Positions 1 through 13,684 of a stretch of 64,000 nucleotides of DNA are shown one piece after another. This DNA comes from Mycolicibacterium nivoides (GTDB lineage Bacteria; Actinomycetota; Actinomycetes; Mycobacteriales; Mycobacteriaceae). Positions within the stretch are counted from its first letter, which is position 1. Every line of letters begins with the position of its first letter. Under the pieces are notes generated by a model. It saw nothing but the letters and a program-made list of their open reading frames with translations, was not told the DNA's origin and did not search any database. The translations under genes were made by a program, and so were the position numbers. The DNA is taken from positions 1,054,001 through 1,118,000 of the forward strand of contig NZ_CP034072.1 in NCBI RefSeq assembly GCF_003855255.1, given 5' to 3'.

Positions 1-297
1 GCGGTCGAAGGCCACCGCGATGGCCTGCCCGGTGAACGCCGTGGAGATCAGGGCCAACGCCATGATGGCCGGGGTGAAGGTCGCCGCCCGATTGTCACCG
101 AACGCGCCCAGCGGCAGCAGCGTCATCCCGACCAGCAGCGTGATCGGGATGAACATCGTAAGCAGCAGCTGTTCGCCGTTGCGCAGCAGCAACTTCAGTT
201 CCAGCCCGAACTGGGCGGCCAGCATGGCCGGCACCTTGGCCGGGCGGGGGTCCGGGGAGAAGGTGCCCGGGGCGAATCTGTTCGGAGCACTCGTCAT
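1..297 (-). CDS. ABC exporter membrane permease, N-terminal part (cut by window edge)
   Basis: The frame starts at an ATG (297) that overlaps the stop of the upstream ATPase gene as ATGA, and runs off the left edge after 99 codons. The visible part begins MTSAPNRFAPG, has a short cytoplasmic stretch with a charged FGLELKLLLRNGEQ segment, then a hydrophobic helix (LLLTMFIPITLLVG) and a second one with ALALISTAFTGQA. This is the usual start of an ABC-2 type permease. With the ATPase at 294-1226 it should form a two-gene exporter; it corresponds in position to Rv1457c. The substrate is unknown. Confidence 0.82.
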   Translation of the reverse strand, partial: MTSAPNRFAPGTFSPDPRPAKVPAMLAAQFGLELKLLLRNGEQLLLTMFIPITLLVGMTLLPLGAFGDNRAATFTPAIMALALISTAFTGQAIAVAFDR

Positions 298-1226
298 GAC
301 CGCAGCTCCCGTCCTGTCAGGTCGAGGAATACATCTTCGAGGCTGCGCTGCTCCACCCGCATATCCGTGGCGAGCACGTCGAGCCGGGCGCACCACGCCG
401 TCACGGTGGCCAGCACCTGCGGATCGATGTGCCCCTCGACCAGGTACTCGCCGGGAGCGGTCTCGGTGGCCTTGTAGTTCTCCGGCAGGGCGGCGGTCAG
501 CAGGGACAGGTCGAGCTTGCGCGGCGCGCTGAATCGCAGCTGGTTCTCGGCGCCGCTGCGGGTCAGCTCGGCGGGTGTGCCGGTGGCGACCGCAACGCCG
601 TGATCGATGATGACGATCCGGTCGGCGAGTTCTTCGGCCTCGGTGAGATGGTGGGTGGTCAGCACCACGGTGACACCGTCACGGCGCAGCGCATCGATCA
701 ACTCCCACACCACGATTCGGGCGTGGGCGTCCATCCCGGCGGTGGGCTCGTCGAGGAACACCAGCTCGGGGCGACCCACCACGGCGCAGGCCAGTGCCAG
801 GCGTTGTTGCTGGCCACCCGACAAGCGCCGGTAGGTGGTGCGGGCCGATTCGGTCAGACCGAGGGTGTCCATCAACCAGGCCGGGTCGAGGGGATCGGCC
901 GCGTAGGAGGCGACCAGATTGAGCATCTCGCCGGCCTTCGCCGCGGGGTACCCGCCGCCGCCCTGCAGCATCACACCGATCCGCTCACGCAACTGGGAGT
1001 TGTCGGCAACGGGATCCAGGCCGAGGATCTCGACACGGCCGCCGTCGGGGCGGATGAATCCCTCGCACATCTCGACGGTGGTGGTCTTGCCCGCGCCGTT
1101 GGGGCCGAGCAGGGCGAGCACCTCGGCGCGTTGCACGTCGAGGTCGAGGTTGGCGACCGCTGTTGTCGATCCGTAGCGCTTGCTGACGCCGCGGAGCAGC
1201 ACCGGATGTTCAGAACGCGAGGTCAC
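294..1226 (-). CDS. ABC transporter ATP-binding protein (drug/lipid export type)
   Basis: This 310-residue nucleotide-binding subunit would power export through the permease encoded next to it. Visible motifs are Walker A GPNGAGKTTT near residue 40, the signature LSGGQQQR near 137, Walker B LVFLDEP and the switch histidine in LTTHH. After the ATPase core there is a C-terminal extension of about 90 residues, ending in an EDVFLDLTG motif common in DrrA/CcmA-type exporters. The start ATG overlaps the mptB stop (ATGA) and its own stop overlaps the permease start, so mptB, ATPase and permease read as one translationally coupled operon. Position matches Rv1458c. Confidence 0.93.
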   Translation of the reverse strand: MTSRSEHPVLLRGVSKRYGSTTAVANLDLDVQRAEVLALLGPNGAGKTTTVEMCEGFIRPDGGRVEILGLDPVADNSQLRERIGVMLQGGGGYPAAKAGEMLNLVASYAADPLDPAWLMDTLGLTESARTTYRRLSGGQQQRLALACAVVGRPELVFLDEPTAGMDAHARIVVWELIDALRRDGVTVVLTTHHLTEAEELADRIVIIDHGVAVATGTPAELTRSGAENQLRFSAPRKLDLSLLTAALPENYKATETAPGEYLVEGHIDPQVLATVTAWCARLDVLATDMRVEQRSLEDVFLDLTGRELRS

Positions 1227-2899
1227 GGGGATTCAGCGTAGGCGTCGGGGGTCTGCGTGCGTGCCGGCGGTGGGCTTGTGTCCGTCTGACGTGACGCGCG
1301 CCACGGTAGCCGGCGCCACGTCAGCCCGATCAGGATCAGCACGATCAGCGCGCTGGCCAGCGTCGCCATCACGATCTGGAACAACGTGAACCGGTCGCCG
1401 TTGGCCGTCGGGCCGAAGATGCCGACGACCAAGGTGATGGCGATCGTGGATCCGCGGAACCCCGGCCGGGTTGCCCACGCCGCCAACGGGATCACCGCCC
1501 ACAGCAGATACCACGGTTGCACCACGGGGAACAGCAGAATCGTGCCGCCGAGGGCGACGCCCAGACCACCCACGGCATGCAGGCGGCCGCGCATCACCGC
1601 CAGCAGCAGCCAGCTGACCAGGATCGCGATCAAGAAGACGCCGATGGCGCGCGTCAGCGCGAGGACCGCGGTGGTGTGGTCACCGAGACCCAACAGGATG
1701 CCGACCTGGCCGGTGCCCAGGGCCAGCAACGTCGGCGGTGACATCCAGCTGCGCACGACGTTGGCCGTGCCCAGGGTGCCCAGCCAGCCGAAGCCCAGCC
1801 CGCTGGCCCAGCCGATCAGGGCCATCACCGCCAGGGACACCATGCCGAGCGGGACACTCGCCACGAAGAACGCCTTGATCGTGCCACCCAGACGCCAGGC
1901 CAGGGCCATTGCGACGAATCCGAGTGCCAGCAGCGACGGCAGCTTGACCTGGGAGGACAGGGTGATCAGCACAGTCCCGAGCAGCAGCATCGCCGCGGGA
2001 TACCAGTGCTCCCAGTCCTCGCGTGAATGTGGCCAGGTCAGCGGTCGCGGGACCAGGGGCGCGGCCGCGTCGATGCCGCGCAGCGCGAACTCCGTGCCGG
2101 CCAGCATCAGCCCGAGCATCAGCGCCTCGTTGTGGATCCCCGCCACCAGGTGCATGAACAGCAGGGGATTACAGGCGCCCAGCCACAGTGCGCTGACCTC
2201 GGCGACGCCGCAGCGTCGGGCCAGCCGCGGCGTCGCCCACACGATGAGCCCGACACCGAGCAGCACCACGACGCGGTGGCACAGCACGGCGGCGACGATG
2301 TTCTCGCCGGTCAGCGCCGAGATGCTTTCGCCGATCCACAGGAAGAGCGGCCCGTACGGGGCCGGGGTCTCGCGCCACAGACTGGGCACCGACAACGTGA
2401 ACACGTGATCGAGGCCGAGACCGGTCGCCGGGCCGACTTTGTAGGGGTTGAGACCGATGTACCCGATCTCGCTCTGCGCCAGGTACGAGTAGACGTCCTT
2501 GCTGTACATCGGCGGCGCGATCAGCAGGGGGATGGCCCACAGCAAGAGTGTGCGGTCGAGCTGGCTGCGCGACATCCGCCGGGGGCCGAGGGCGAAGCGT
2601 CCGAGCATGAGCCAGGCCAGCGCCATCATCACCGCACCGGTGGTGGTCATCGTCAGCGACACGGTCTGGATGCGGGAGGGCAGGTTGAGCAGCCGCACCC
2701 CGAAGGTCGGGTCCTGCACGACGGGGCGGGCTCCCGCACCGAGGGCGCCGATCGCCATCAGGACCGTTCCGGTGGCCCCGAACAGCCGGGTACGGCGCTG
2801 CGCGATGACCTCGGAGGCGTTGAGTGGAGACCCGACGGTCCGTTCGTCGCCGTGCCACCGGGCGATCGATGAGCTGAAGGTCGACAGGCGGCTTGCCAT
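1223..2899 (-). CDS. mptB: alpha-(1->6)-mannopyranosyltransferase MptB (GT-C family membrane enzyme)
   Basis: A 558-residue polytopic membrane protein with about a dozen hydrophobic helices and a long N-terminal leader. It matches the position and character of Rv1459c, known as MptB, which extends the alpha-(1->6) mannan core of lipomannan from polyprenyl-phosphomannose on the outer face of the membrane. The loop SPPMYSKDVYSY-like region near residue 130 has the acidic residue expected in GT-C enzymes. It is the first gene of a minus-strand operon with the ABC exporter and is divergent from sufR. The assignment rests on synteny plus the membrane GT-C character. Confidence 0.85.
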   Translation of the reverse strand: MASRLSTFSSSIARWHGDERTVGSPLNASEVIAQRRTRLFGATGTVLMAIGALGAGARPVVQDPTFGVRLLNLPSRIQTVSLTMTTTGAVMMALAWLMLGRFALGPRRMSRSQLDRTLLLWAIPLLIAPPMYSKDVYSYLAQSEIGYIGLNPYKVGPATGLGLDHVFTLSVPSLWRETPAPYGPLFLWIGESISALTGENIVAAVLCHRVVVLLGVGLIVWATPRLARRCGVAEVSALWLGACNPLLFMHLVAGIHNEALMLGLMLAGTEFALRGIDAAAPLVPRPLTWPHSREDWEHWYPAAMLLLGTVLITLSSQVKLPSLLALGFVAMALAWRLGGTIKAFFVASVPLGMVSLAVMALIGWASGLGFGWLGTLGTANVVRSWMSPPTLLALGTGQVGILLGLGDHTTAVLALTRAIGVFLIAILVSWLLLAVMRGRLHAVGGLGVALGGTILLFPVVQPWYLLWAVIPLAAWATRPGFRGSTIAITLVVGIFGPTANGDRFTLFQIVMATLASALIVLILIGLTWRRLPWRASRQTDTSPPPARTQTPDAYAESP

Positions 2900-2974
2900 C
2901 AGGGCAGCGTAACCGTCGACGGAGGCGGTCTTCGCCAGGCAACGGTGGCCCAGGTCACGTAAGGGTGCCCTTGC

Positions 2975-2980
2975 TAGAAC
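2975..2980 (+). promoter_or_regulatory. probable -10 element of the suf operon promoter
   Basis: TAGAAC, a TANNNT-like hexamer with one deviation, lies 30 bp before the sufR GTG and just upstream of the palindrome at 2997-3013. No good -35 is visible; a repressor bound at the palindrome would sit directly downstream of the inferred start site. Confidence 0.35.
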
Positions 2981-2996
2981 CCTGCGTGGAATTCCG

Positions 2997-3013
2997 TCAC
3001 AATGGTGTTGTGA
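2997..3013. promoter_or_regulatory. SufR operator-like palindrome overlapping the sufR start
   Basis: TCACAA-N5-TTGTGA is a perfect 6-bp inverted repeat with a 5-bp spacer. It covers the GTG at 3010 and ends 3 bp before the alternative ATG at 3016. Mycobacterial SufR is known to bind a TGTGA-type palindrome in its own promoter and repress the suf operon when it carries its iron-sulfur cluster, so autorepression here is a well-founded inference. Confidence 0.6.
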
Positions 3014-3840
3014 AAATGCGTCGTACGGCTGCGGGCTCTGCTTCGAGCCCAGCTTCGGTCAGTGTGCCGAAGCCGGTCAACGACGTGGTGCCGGCCTCCG
3101 ACGGGCATACCCGGCGGGCGATCATCCACCTGTTGCTCGAAGGCCCCATCACGGCCGGGCAGATCGGTGAGCGGCTCGGGATATCGGCTGCCGGCGTGCG
3201 TCGTCACCTCGATGCTCTGATCGAGGCCGGCGATGCGCAGGCCAGTGCCGCCGCCGCGTGGCAGCACAACGGCCGGGGTCGCCCGGCCAAACGCTACCGG
3301 CTGACCGCTGCGGGGCGCGCCAAACTCGGCCACACCTACGACGACCTCGCGGTCGCCGCGATTCGGCAACTGCGTGAGATCGGTGGCAAGGATGCCGTGC
3401 GGACTTTCGCGCGGCGCCGGGTCGACACCATCCTGGCCGGGGTCACCGAGGGGTCCGGCGGAGTCGCCGACACCGCCCAGCGCGTCGCTGACGCGCTCAC
3501 CCGGGCCGGGTACGCCACCACCACGACGCCGGTGGAGGGCCCGATTCACGGGGTGCAGATCTGTCAGCATCACTGTCCGGTATCGCATGTCGCCGAGGAA
3601 TTCCCGGAGTTGTGCGAGACGGAGAGCGAGGCGTTCGCCGAGATCCTGGGCACCCACGTGCAACGCCTGGCCACCATCGTCAACGGTGACTGCGCCTGCA
3701 CCACTCACGTTCCACTCGATGCGGACAACGTCGAGACCGAAGCAAGTACGGACAGTGCGACCAAGGTTCGGGGCACAGCCCGCGCCCGGACGACCGCAGT
3801 GACAAGCAAAACAGCGAGCAAACAAGGAGCGGCGACATGA
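3010..3840 (+). CDS. sufR: SufR, iron-sulfur-sensing ArsR/winged-helix repressor of the suf operon
   Basis: About 276 residues from GTG 3010, or 274 from ATG 3016; upstream in-frame codons would include the promoter, so the longer frame is rejected. An N-terminal winged helix ([20 protein letters not shown] then the recognition region [12 protein letters not shown]) precedes a ligand region with conserved cysteines: [16 protein letters not shown] and GDCACTTH. These cysteines fit a cluster-binding site. A basic, Thr/Ser-rich tail follows. It is the first gene of the suf operon, with its stop overlapping the sufB start (ATGA). It senses cluster status and represses the operon, Rv1460-like. The palindrome at its start supports autoregulation. 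Confidence 0.93.
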   Translation: MKMRRTAAGSASSPASVSVPKPVNDVVPASDGHTRRAIIHLLLEGPITAGQIGERLGISAAGVRRHLDALIEAGDAQASAAAAWQHNGRGRPAKRYRLTAAGRAKLGHTYDDLAVAAIRQLREIGGKDAVRTFARRRVDTILAGVTEGSGGVADTAQRVADALTRAGYATTTTPVEGPIHGVQICQHHCPVSHVAEEFPELCETESEAFAEILGTHVQRLATIVNGDCACTTHVPLDADNVETEASTDSATKVRGTARARTTAVTSKTASKQGAAT

Positions 3841-5267
3841 CCATCACGCCCGAAACGCCATTGACCCAGGAAGAGACCATCGCGTCACTGGGCACCTACG
3901 GCTACGGCTGGTCGGACTCGGACGTCGCGGGCGCCAGTGCGCAGCGCGGCCTGTCCGAAGCCGTCGTGCGTGACATCTCGGCCAAGAAGAGCGAGCCGGA
4001 GTGGATGCTGGAATCCCGGCTCAAGGCCCTGCGGACCTTCGACAAGAAGCCCATGCCGAACTGGGGTTCCAACCTCGAAGGCATCGACTTCGACAACATC
4101 AAGTACTTCGTTCGCTCCACCGAGAAGCAGGCGGCTTCCTGGGAGGAACTGCCCGAGGACATTCGCAATACCTATGACCGCCTTGGCATTCCGGAAGCCG
4201 AGAAGCAGCGCCTGGTGGCCGGCGTGGCAGCCCAGTACGAGTCTGAGGTGGTGTACCACCAGATCCGCGAGGACCTGGAGGCGCTCGGCGTCATCTTCCT
4301 CGACACCGACTCGGGCCTGCGCGAGCACCCGGAGCTCTTCAAGAAGTACTTCGGCACGGTCATCCCGGCCGGCGACAACAAGTTCTCGGCCCTGAACACC
4401 GCGGTGTGGTCGGGTGGCTCGTTCATCTACGTGCCGCCGGGTGTGCACGTCGACATCCCGCTGCAGGCGTACTTCCGGATCAACACCGAGAACATGGGCC
4501 AGTTCGAGCGGACGCTGATCATCGCCGACGAGGGCTCCTACGTGCACTACGTCGAGGGTTGTACCGCTCCGATCTACAAGTCCGATTCGCTGCACTCCGC
4601 GGTCGTCGAGATCGTCGTCAAGCCCGGTGCCCGGGTGCGTTACACCACGATCCAGAACTGGTCGAACAACGTCTACAACCTGGTCACCAAGCGGGCCCGG
4701 GCCGAGGCCGGCGCCACCATGGAGTGGATCGACGGCAACATCGGTTCCAAGGTCACGATGAAGTACCCGGCCGTGTGGATGACCGGCGAGCACGCCAAGG
4801 GCGAGGTGCTCTCGGTGGCGTTCGCCGGTGAGGGTCAGCACCAGGACACCGGTGCCAAGATGCTGCATCTGGCTCCTCACACGTCGTCCAACATCGTGTC
4901 CAAGTCGGTGGCCCGCGGCGGTGGCCGCGCGTCGTACCGTGGCCTGGTCCAGGTCAACAAGGGTGCGCACGGCAGCAAGTCGAGCGTGAAATGCGATGCG
5001 CTGCTGGTCGATACGATCAGCCGCTCGGACACTTACCCGTACGTGGACATCCGCGAGGACGACGTCACGATGGGTCACGAGGCCACGGTGTCCAAGGTCA
5101 GCGAGGATCAGCTGTTCTACCTGATGAGCCGCGGGTTGACCGAGGACGAGGCGATGGCGATGGTGGTGCGCGGCTTCGTCGAGCCCATCGCCAAGGAACT
5201 GCCCATGGAATACGCGCTCGAGCTCAACCGGCTGATCGAGCTGCAGATGGAAGGCGCGGTCGGTTAA
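3837..5267 (+). CDS. sufB: SufB, scaffold subunit of the SufBCD Fe-S assembly complex
   Basis: 476 residues, normal for a SufB without an intein; some mycobacteria carry an intein in this gene and none is seen here. Characteristic stretches include [14 protein letters not shown] near 65, [18 protein letters not shown] near 195, VEGCTAPIY with the conserved cysteine, and the C-terminal [20 protein letters not shown]. SufB receives persulfide sulfur and builds the nascent cluster together with SufD and the ATPase SufC in the cytoplasm. It overlaps sufR upstream and abuts sufD downstream with no gap, so the operon is translated as coupled units. Confidence 0.97.
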   Translation: MTITPETPLTQEETIASLGTYGYGWSDSDVAGASAQRGLSEAVVRDISAKKSEPEWMLESRLKALRTFDKKPMPNWGSNLEGIDFDNIKYFVRSTEKQAASWEELPEDIRNTYDRLGIPEAEKQRLVAGVAAQYESEVVYHQIREDLEALGVIFLDTDSGLREHPELFKKYFGTVIPAGDNKFSALNTAVWSGGSFIYVPPGVHVDIPLQAYFRINTENMGQFERTLIIADEGSYVHYVEGCTAPIYKSDSLHSAVVEIVVKPGARVRYTTIQNWSNNVYNLVTKRARAEAGATMEWIDGNIGSKVTMKYPAVWMTGEHAKGEVLSVAFAGEGQHQDTGAKMLHLAPHTSSNIVSKSVARGGGRASYRGLVQVNKGAHGSKSSVKCDALLVDTISRSDTYPYVDIREDDVTMGHEATVSKVSEDQLFYLMSRGLTEDEAMAMVVRGFVEPIAKELPMEYALELNRLIELQMEGAVG

Positions 5268-6457
5268 GTGACACAGAATCTCACCCAAGCGGTAGAGGGG
5301 GTCGTGACAAATAAGGGCGAGCTGTTCGCGTCCTTTGACGTCAACGCCTTCGAGGTGCCCGGCGGTCGCGACGAGCTGTGGCGGTTCACCCCGCTCAAGC
5401 GGCTGCGCGGCCTGCACGACGGCTCGGCCGTCGCGAACGGCATTGCCGGCATCACCGTGACCGAGCGGCCCGGCGTGACCGTGGAGACCGTCGGCCGCGA
5501 CGACAAGCGTCTCGGCGAGGGCGGTGTGCCCACCGATCGTGTTGCCGCCCAGGCATTCTCGTCGTTCGAGGCGGCGACCGTGGTGACGGTCGAGCGCGAC
5601 ACCGAGGTGGCCGAGCCCATCGAGATCGTCGTGAACGGACCCGGCGTGGACACCGTGGGTTACGGACATCTGCAGATCCGGGTGGAAGAGCTCTCGCGTG
5701 CCATTGTGGTTGTCGACCTGCGTGGCAGTGGAACCTACGCTGACAATGTCGAGATCATCGTCGGTGATTCGGCCGGTCTCGGATTGATCTGGATCGCCGA
5801 CTGGGCCGACGACATGGTGCATGTCAGCGCTCACCACGCCAAGCTCGGCAAGGACGCGGTGCTCGGACACGTCAACGTCACCCTCGGTGGCGAGGTGGTG
5901 CGTACCGCGGCCACCGTGCGGTTCACCGGCCCCGGCGGTGACGCCAAGATGCTCGGCACCTACTTCGCCGACGACGGTCAGTTCTTCGAGTCGCGGTTGC
6001 TGGTCGACCATTCCCAGCCGCACTGTAAGTCCGACGTCCTCTACAAGGGCGCCCTGCAAGGGGATCCGGACTCCAAAAAGCCCGATGCCCACACGGTGTG
6101 GATCGGCGACGTGTTGATCCGGGCCGAGGCCACCGGCACCGACACGTTCGAGGTGAACCGCAACCTGGTGCTCACCGACGGCGCCCGCGCCGATTCGGTG
6201 CCCAACCTCGAAATCGAGACCGGCGAAATCGTGGGCGCCGGGCATGCCAGTGCCACCGGGCGATTCGACGACGAGCAGTTGTTCTACCTGCGCGCCCGCG
6301 GCATCCCCGAGGATCAGGCCCGGCGCCTGGTCGTGCGCGGATTCTTCAACGAGATCATCGCCAAGATCGCTGTGCCCGAGGTGCGTGAGCGCCTGACCGC
6401 AGCCATTGAGCAAGAACTGCAAAAGACCGAACTTAACGAATCGAAAGCTACGCACTA

Positions 6458-6458
<1 letters not shown>
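5268..6458 (+). CDS. sufD: SufD, Fe-S assembly complex subunit
   Basis: 396 residues, starting at the GTG that directly follows the sufB stop; a second GTG at 5304 is possible but family members begin with the same VEG...[11 protein letters not shown] stretch, which favours the first. The protein has the SufBD beta-helix core, with the conserved [14 protein letters not shown] segment near 250 and the C-terminal [11 protein letters not shown] helix that mirrors the SufB end. SufD pairs with SufB in the SufBC2D complex and is needed for iron acquisition. Its stop overlaps the sufC ATG (TAATG). Confidence 0.96.
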
Positions 6459-8940
<2,482 letters not shown>

Positions 8941-8944
<4 letters not shown>

Positions 8945-9282
8945 GCGAGACCGCTTCTGACGAACTGCTGGCCGACGTCGAGGAGGCCATGCGCGACGTG
9001 GTGGATCCCGAGCTGGGCATCAACGTCGTCGACCTGGGCCTGGTGTACGGCCTCAATGTCGAGGAGGGTGATGCCGGCAAGGTCGCCCTTATCGACATGA
9101 CGCTGACCTCGGCGGCCTGTCCGTTGACCGACGTGATCGAAGACCAGTCGCGTACCGCGCTGGTGGGCGCGGGGCTGGTCAACGAGATCAAGATCAACTG
9201 GGTCTGGAACCCGCCGTGGGGCCCGGACAAGATCACCGACGACGGGCGCGAGCAGTTGCGCGCCCTCGGTTTCACGGTCTAG
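8941..9282 (+). CDS. sufT: SufT, MIP18/DUF59 Fe-S maturation factor
   Basis: 113 residues forming a single DUF59 (MIP18) domain: VEEAMRDVVDPELGINVVDL at 13-32, then LTSAACPLTDVIEDQ with the conserved cysteine, and a terminal GPDKITDDGREQLRALGF. SufT helps mature or maintain Fe-S proteins and is the last gene of the suf operon. The start ATG overlaps the sufU stop (ATGA). Homologue of Rv1466. Confidence 0.95.
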
Positions 9283-9310
9283 ATCGCGACGGACACCGCA
9301 CAATGACCGT

Positions 9311-9838
9311 GTGATCACGGTCCCGGCGTTCGTCTGGCGTAGCGGCTTCACGGGTCGGGCGCTGATCGTCGGCGCCGGTGTGGGCATGGTGCTGGGTGTG
9401 CTCTCTTGGCTGGACTCCGGGTTCTGGGTCTCCGGCGTGCTGGTCCTCGTGATCGTCGGCACGTTCTACGGCATCTGGATGGCGCGCCGGATGGCCCGGT
9501 ACTGGCCCATGTCGAAGCAGTTGACCGGCGCCGACCGCGTGGCCGTCGTGCGCGCTGCCCGGGCCGGTGAGCGCATCGAGGATCCGCGATTGGTTGACGC
9601 CGCCCGTGACTACGGCCGCGGAGTGCACGCGGCGGCGGAGACGGCTCGCCCGTTTCGCTGGCTGCTGCCGTTGGTGCTCGTCGTCGCCTTGGCAAGTGCG
9701 TTGTGGGACGCCGTATTCGGATCGGTCGGTAATGGCGTGGTGTCGGTCATCTACCTGGCGGCGCTGGCGGTCGAACTCTCCTGGTGGCCGAGGCGGCAGG
9801 CTCAACTGCTGGCCAACGTCGACCGAGCGTGCCGGTAG
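9311..9838 (+). CDS. small membrane protein of unknown function
   Basis: 175 residues from GTG 9311, 28 bp after sufT. Two hydrophobic segments near the N-terminus (ALIVGAGVGMVLGVLSWL and VSGVLVLVIVGTFYGIW) are followed by a soluble stretch of about 65 residues rich in Arg and Ala, then two more helices (LLPLVLVVALASALW and a final VVSVIYLAALAVELSWW). I do not recognise the family. Closeness to sufT allows co-transcription, but nothing links it to Fe-S assembly. M. tuberculosis has other genes at this place as far as I recall. Confidence 0.72.
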   Translation: MITVPAFVWRSGFTGRALIVGAGVGMVLGVLSWLDSGFWVSGVLVLVIVGTFYGIWMARRMARYWPMSKQLTGADRVAVVRAARAGERIEDPRLVDAARDYGRGVHAAAETARPFRWLLPLVLVVALASALWDAVFGSVGNGVVSVIYLAALAVELSWWPRRQAQLLANVDRACR

Positions 9839-9965
9839 AGCAAGGACCAGCCCTGTGGATAATTCCCGATTCTGAGCCGATTCCTGGGTGGGTTTGTCGG
9901 CCGGCGTCTTTAGCTTTCGGCGCATGGGGACGGATGGCGTTCCCACGTAACCGGGAGGCACCACG

Positions 9966-10652
9966 ATGAGCACCGAAGTTGAACGACTGCACGCGGCCTG
10001 CGAACGCGATCTCGGCGACCCGGCGGGCTGGCCGGATCCCACCGCTTATCCAAACGCGTTGGCGCTGTGCATCATTGATGCGATCTATGTCACGGGAGCA
10101 CGTCATCTGACCGTCGAGCGGATCGTTGAGCGGTATCGCGGTCACCGGGCCGGGCAAGGGGGCGACGCCGACTCCGACGGCGCCGGGGAATTGCTGGCGA
10201 GCATCCACGGCCTCGGCGGACCGCGGCAGTGGGCGTCGCAGATCGGCAACCGTCGCCCGACCTCCACCGCCAAGGGTGCGCCGTTGCGGTCGGCCGCACT
10301 CCTCGCGGCCGCCCACGCCCTCGTCGAACTGGGCATCCGGACGGCCGAGGACCTCCGTACGGCCGCCCAGGACGACGATCGCCGCGCCGCGGCCAAGGCC
10401 GCGTGGTGCGCGGTGCCGGGGCAGCAGTCAGGTTTCACGTGGGGCTATCTGGTGACGCTCGCGCAGGTCCCCGGCGTCACGGTGGACCGGGCGGTGGCGG
10501 GCTACGTCGCTCGCGAGGCGGGTACGGCCGCGCCCGCCGCCGCGTTGCTGCGCGCCGTGTCGGAATCCGCGGGCTGGGAGATCGCTGCCCTTCACCACGC
10601 GATCTGGCGATTCGAGTCGGGACGCCCGTACCAACGAGAAGTGCCGGCCTGA
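9966..10652 (+). CDS. conserved hypothetical protein, mostly helical
   Basis: 228 residues with a clear GGGAGG ribosome binding site before ATG 9966. The sequence is Ala-rich and predicted helical, with no signal peptide or membrane segment. Features are WPDPTAYPNALALCIIDAIY near 20, a WASQIGNRRPTS segment near 90, and WGYLVTLAQVPGVTVDRAVAGY near 160. The LAQVPGV turn resembles a helix-hairpin-helix, which hints at a DNA-glycosylase-like fold, but I cannot see catalytic residues and give this only as a possibility. Confidence 0.75.
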   Translation: MSTEVERLHAACERDLGDPAGWPDPTAYPNALALCIIDAIYVTGARHLTVERIVERYRGHRAGQGGDADSDGAGELLASIHGLGGPRQWASQIGNRRPTSTAKGAPLRSAALLAAAHALVELGIRTAEDLRTAAQDDDRRAAAKAAWCAVPGQQSGFTWGYLVTLAQVPGVTVDRAVAGYVAREAGTAAPAAALLRAVSESAGWEIAALHHAIWRFESGRPYQREVPA

Positions 10653-10774
10653 CGTCCTGACGGCAGGCGGACGCGGGGGTGGCTTCGGCGGCGCGCGCCC
10701 GCCGAAAGCCTGCTGCCAGTTCATGTTGCCCATATGGTGGGAACAGGCCGCTACGCCCCGACGTTAGGAAAAGT

Positions 10775-11149
10775 GTGAGTACGCAGGACATCACCGCAGA
10801 TCAGTTCAATGACATCGTCAACGGCAACGACATCGTGCTGGTGGACTTCTGGGCGTCGTGGTGCGGACCGTGTCGTGCCTTCGCGCCGACGTTCAAGGCC
10901 GCTTCGGAGCAGCACCCTGACGTCGTGTTCGCCAAGGTGGACACCGAGGCCGAGCAGGGGCTCGCCGCGGCTGCCGACATCCGGTCGATCCCGACCCTGA
11001 TGGCGTTCAAGAAGGGCAAGCTGGTCTTCAACCAGGCCGGAGCGCTGCCACCGGCGGCGCTGGAGGATCTGGTTCAGAAGATCAAGGAATTCGACATCGA
11101 CGCGGCCATGAAAGAGCAGGCTGCTGAGGGCGACGCCGAACAGGTGTGA
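10775..11149 (+). CDS. trxA: thioredoxin
   Basis: 124 residues from GTG 10775, preceded by an AGGAAAA-type ribosome binding site. The classic active site WCGPC has C30 and C33, preceded by VDFWASW and followed by the cis-proline loop SIPTLMAF. The last 18 or so residues (DAAMKEQAAEGDAEQV) are an acidic tail beyond the usual thioredoxin end. It reduces protein disulfides in the cytoplasm using a thioredoxin reductase that is not encoded nearby. Homologue of Rv1470; the trxB1 gene that I recall following it in M. tuberculosis is missing, and echA12 follows directly. Confidence 0.95.
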   Translation: MSTQDITADQFNDIVNGNDIVLVDFWASWCGPCRAFAPTFKAASEQHPDVVFAKVDTEAEQGLAAAADIRSIPTLMAFKKGKLVFNQAGALPPAALEDLVQKIKEFDIDAAMKEQAAEGDAEQV

Positions 11150-11167
11150 TGAGCGGCACGCGATAGC

Positions 11168-11998
11168 GTGCTGTCCGTGACTGCGCAGAACGAATTCGTA
11201 CTGGTTGACCGTCCGCGACCGGACGTGGCCCTGGTGACCCTCAACCGGCCTGAGCGGATGAACTCGATGGCGTTCGACGTCATGGTGCCGCTCAAGGACG
11301 TCCTCGAAGAGCTCCGCTACGACAACAGCGTGCGCGTAGTGGTGCTTACCGGGGCCGGCCGGGGCTTCTCGTCCGGGGCCGATCACAAGTCGGCCGGCTC
11401 CGTTCCGCACGTTGCCGGTCTGACCAGGCCGACGTACGCCCTGCGGTCGATGGAGATCCTCGACGATGTGATTCTCGCCCTACGCCGGCTGCACCAGCCG
11501 GTGATCGCCGCCGTCAACGGCGCGGCCATCGGGGGCGGCCTCTGCCTGGCGCTGGCGTGTGACGTCCGGGTCGCCGCCGAGGGCGCCTACTTCCGCGCCG
11601 CGGGGATCAACAACGGGCTTACCGCCAGTGAGCTGGGCTTGTCCTACCTGCTGCCGCGGGCGATCGGGTCGTCACGGGCGTTCGAGATCATGCTGACCGG
11701 CCGCGACGTCGACGCGCAGGAGGCGGAGCGCATCGGTCTGGTCTCCAGCGTGGTGGCCGAGGACGCGCTCCTGGACGCCTGCTACTCGATGGCGGACCGC
11801 ATGGCGGCGTTCTCCCGGCCGGGTATCGAGTTGACCAAGCGCACACTTTGGAGTGGACTGGACGCCGCTAGCCTGGAGGGGCACATGCAGGCCGAGGGCC
11901 TGGGACAACTTTTCGTGCGCCTGCTCACCGCAAACTTTGAGGAAGCGGTTGCCGCGCGCGCGGAGAAGCGCCCCGCCGTATTTACCGACGAGAAGTAA
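11168..11998 (+). CDS. echA12: enoyl-CoA hydratase/isomerase family protein EchA12
   Basis: About 276 residues from GTG 11168; GTG 11177 is an equally good start and neither has a strong ribosome binding site. Crotonase-fold motifs are ITLNRPERMNSM-like VTLNRPERMNS near 30, the first oxyanion-hole segment GRGFSSGADHKS near 65, and the second AAVNGAAIGGGLCLALACD near 115. The match to M. tuberculosis EchA12 is close along the whole length as I recall it. It likely acts on acyl-CoA in fatty-acid breakdown, but the precise substrate is unknown. Confidence 0.92.
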   Translation: MLSVTAQNEFVLVDRPRPDVALVTLNRPERMNSMAFDVMVPLKDVLEELRYDNSVRVVVLTGAGRGFSSGADHKSAGSVPHVAGLTRPTYALRSMEILDDVILALRRLHQPVIAAVNGAAIGGGLCLALACDVRVAAEGAYFRAAGINNGLTASELGLSYLLPRAIGSSRAFEIMLTGRDVDAQEAERIGLVSSVVAEDALLDACYSMADRMAAFSRPGIELTKRTLWSGLDAASLEGHMQAEGLGQLFVRLLTANFEEAVAARAEKRPAVFTDEK

Positions 11999-12022
11999 CA
12001 CAGACACCGAGGAGGACGCAGC

Positions 12023-13651
<1,629 letters not shown>

Positions 13652-13684
13652 CAGCGAATTCTCAAGAACCACCACATCTTCGAG

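Noticed and set aside
3837..5267. intein in SufB
   Set aside because: The protein has the normal 476-residue length and the conserved blocks are uninterrupted.
3885..6455. 856-codon open frame on the minus strand
   Set aside because: It lies antisense to sufB and sufD, is rich in His, Gly, Leu and Val as expected for the mirror frame of GC-rich genes, and matches no family.
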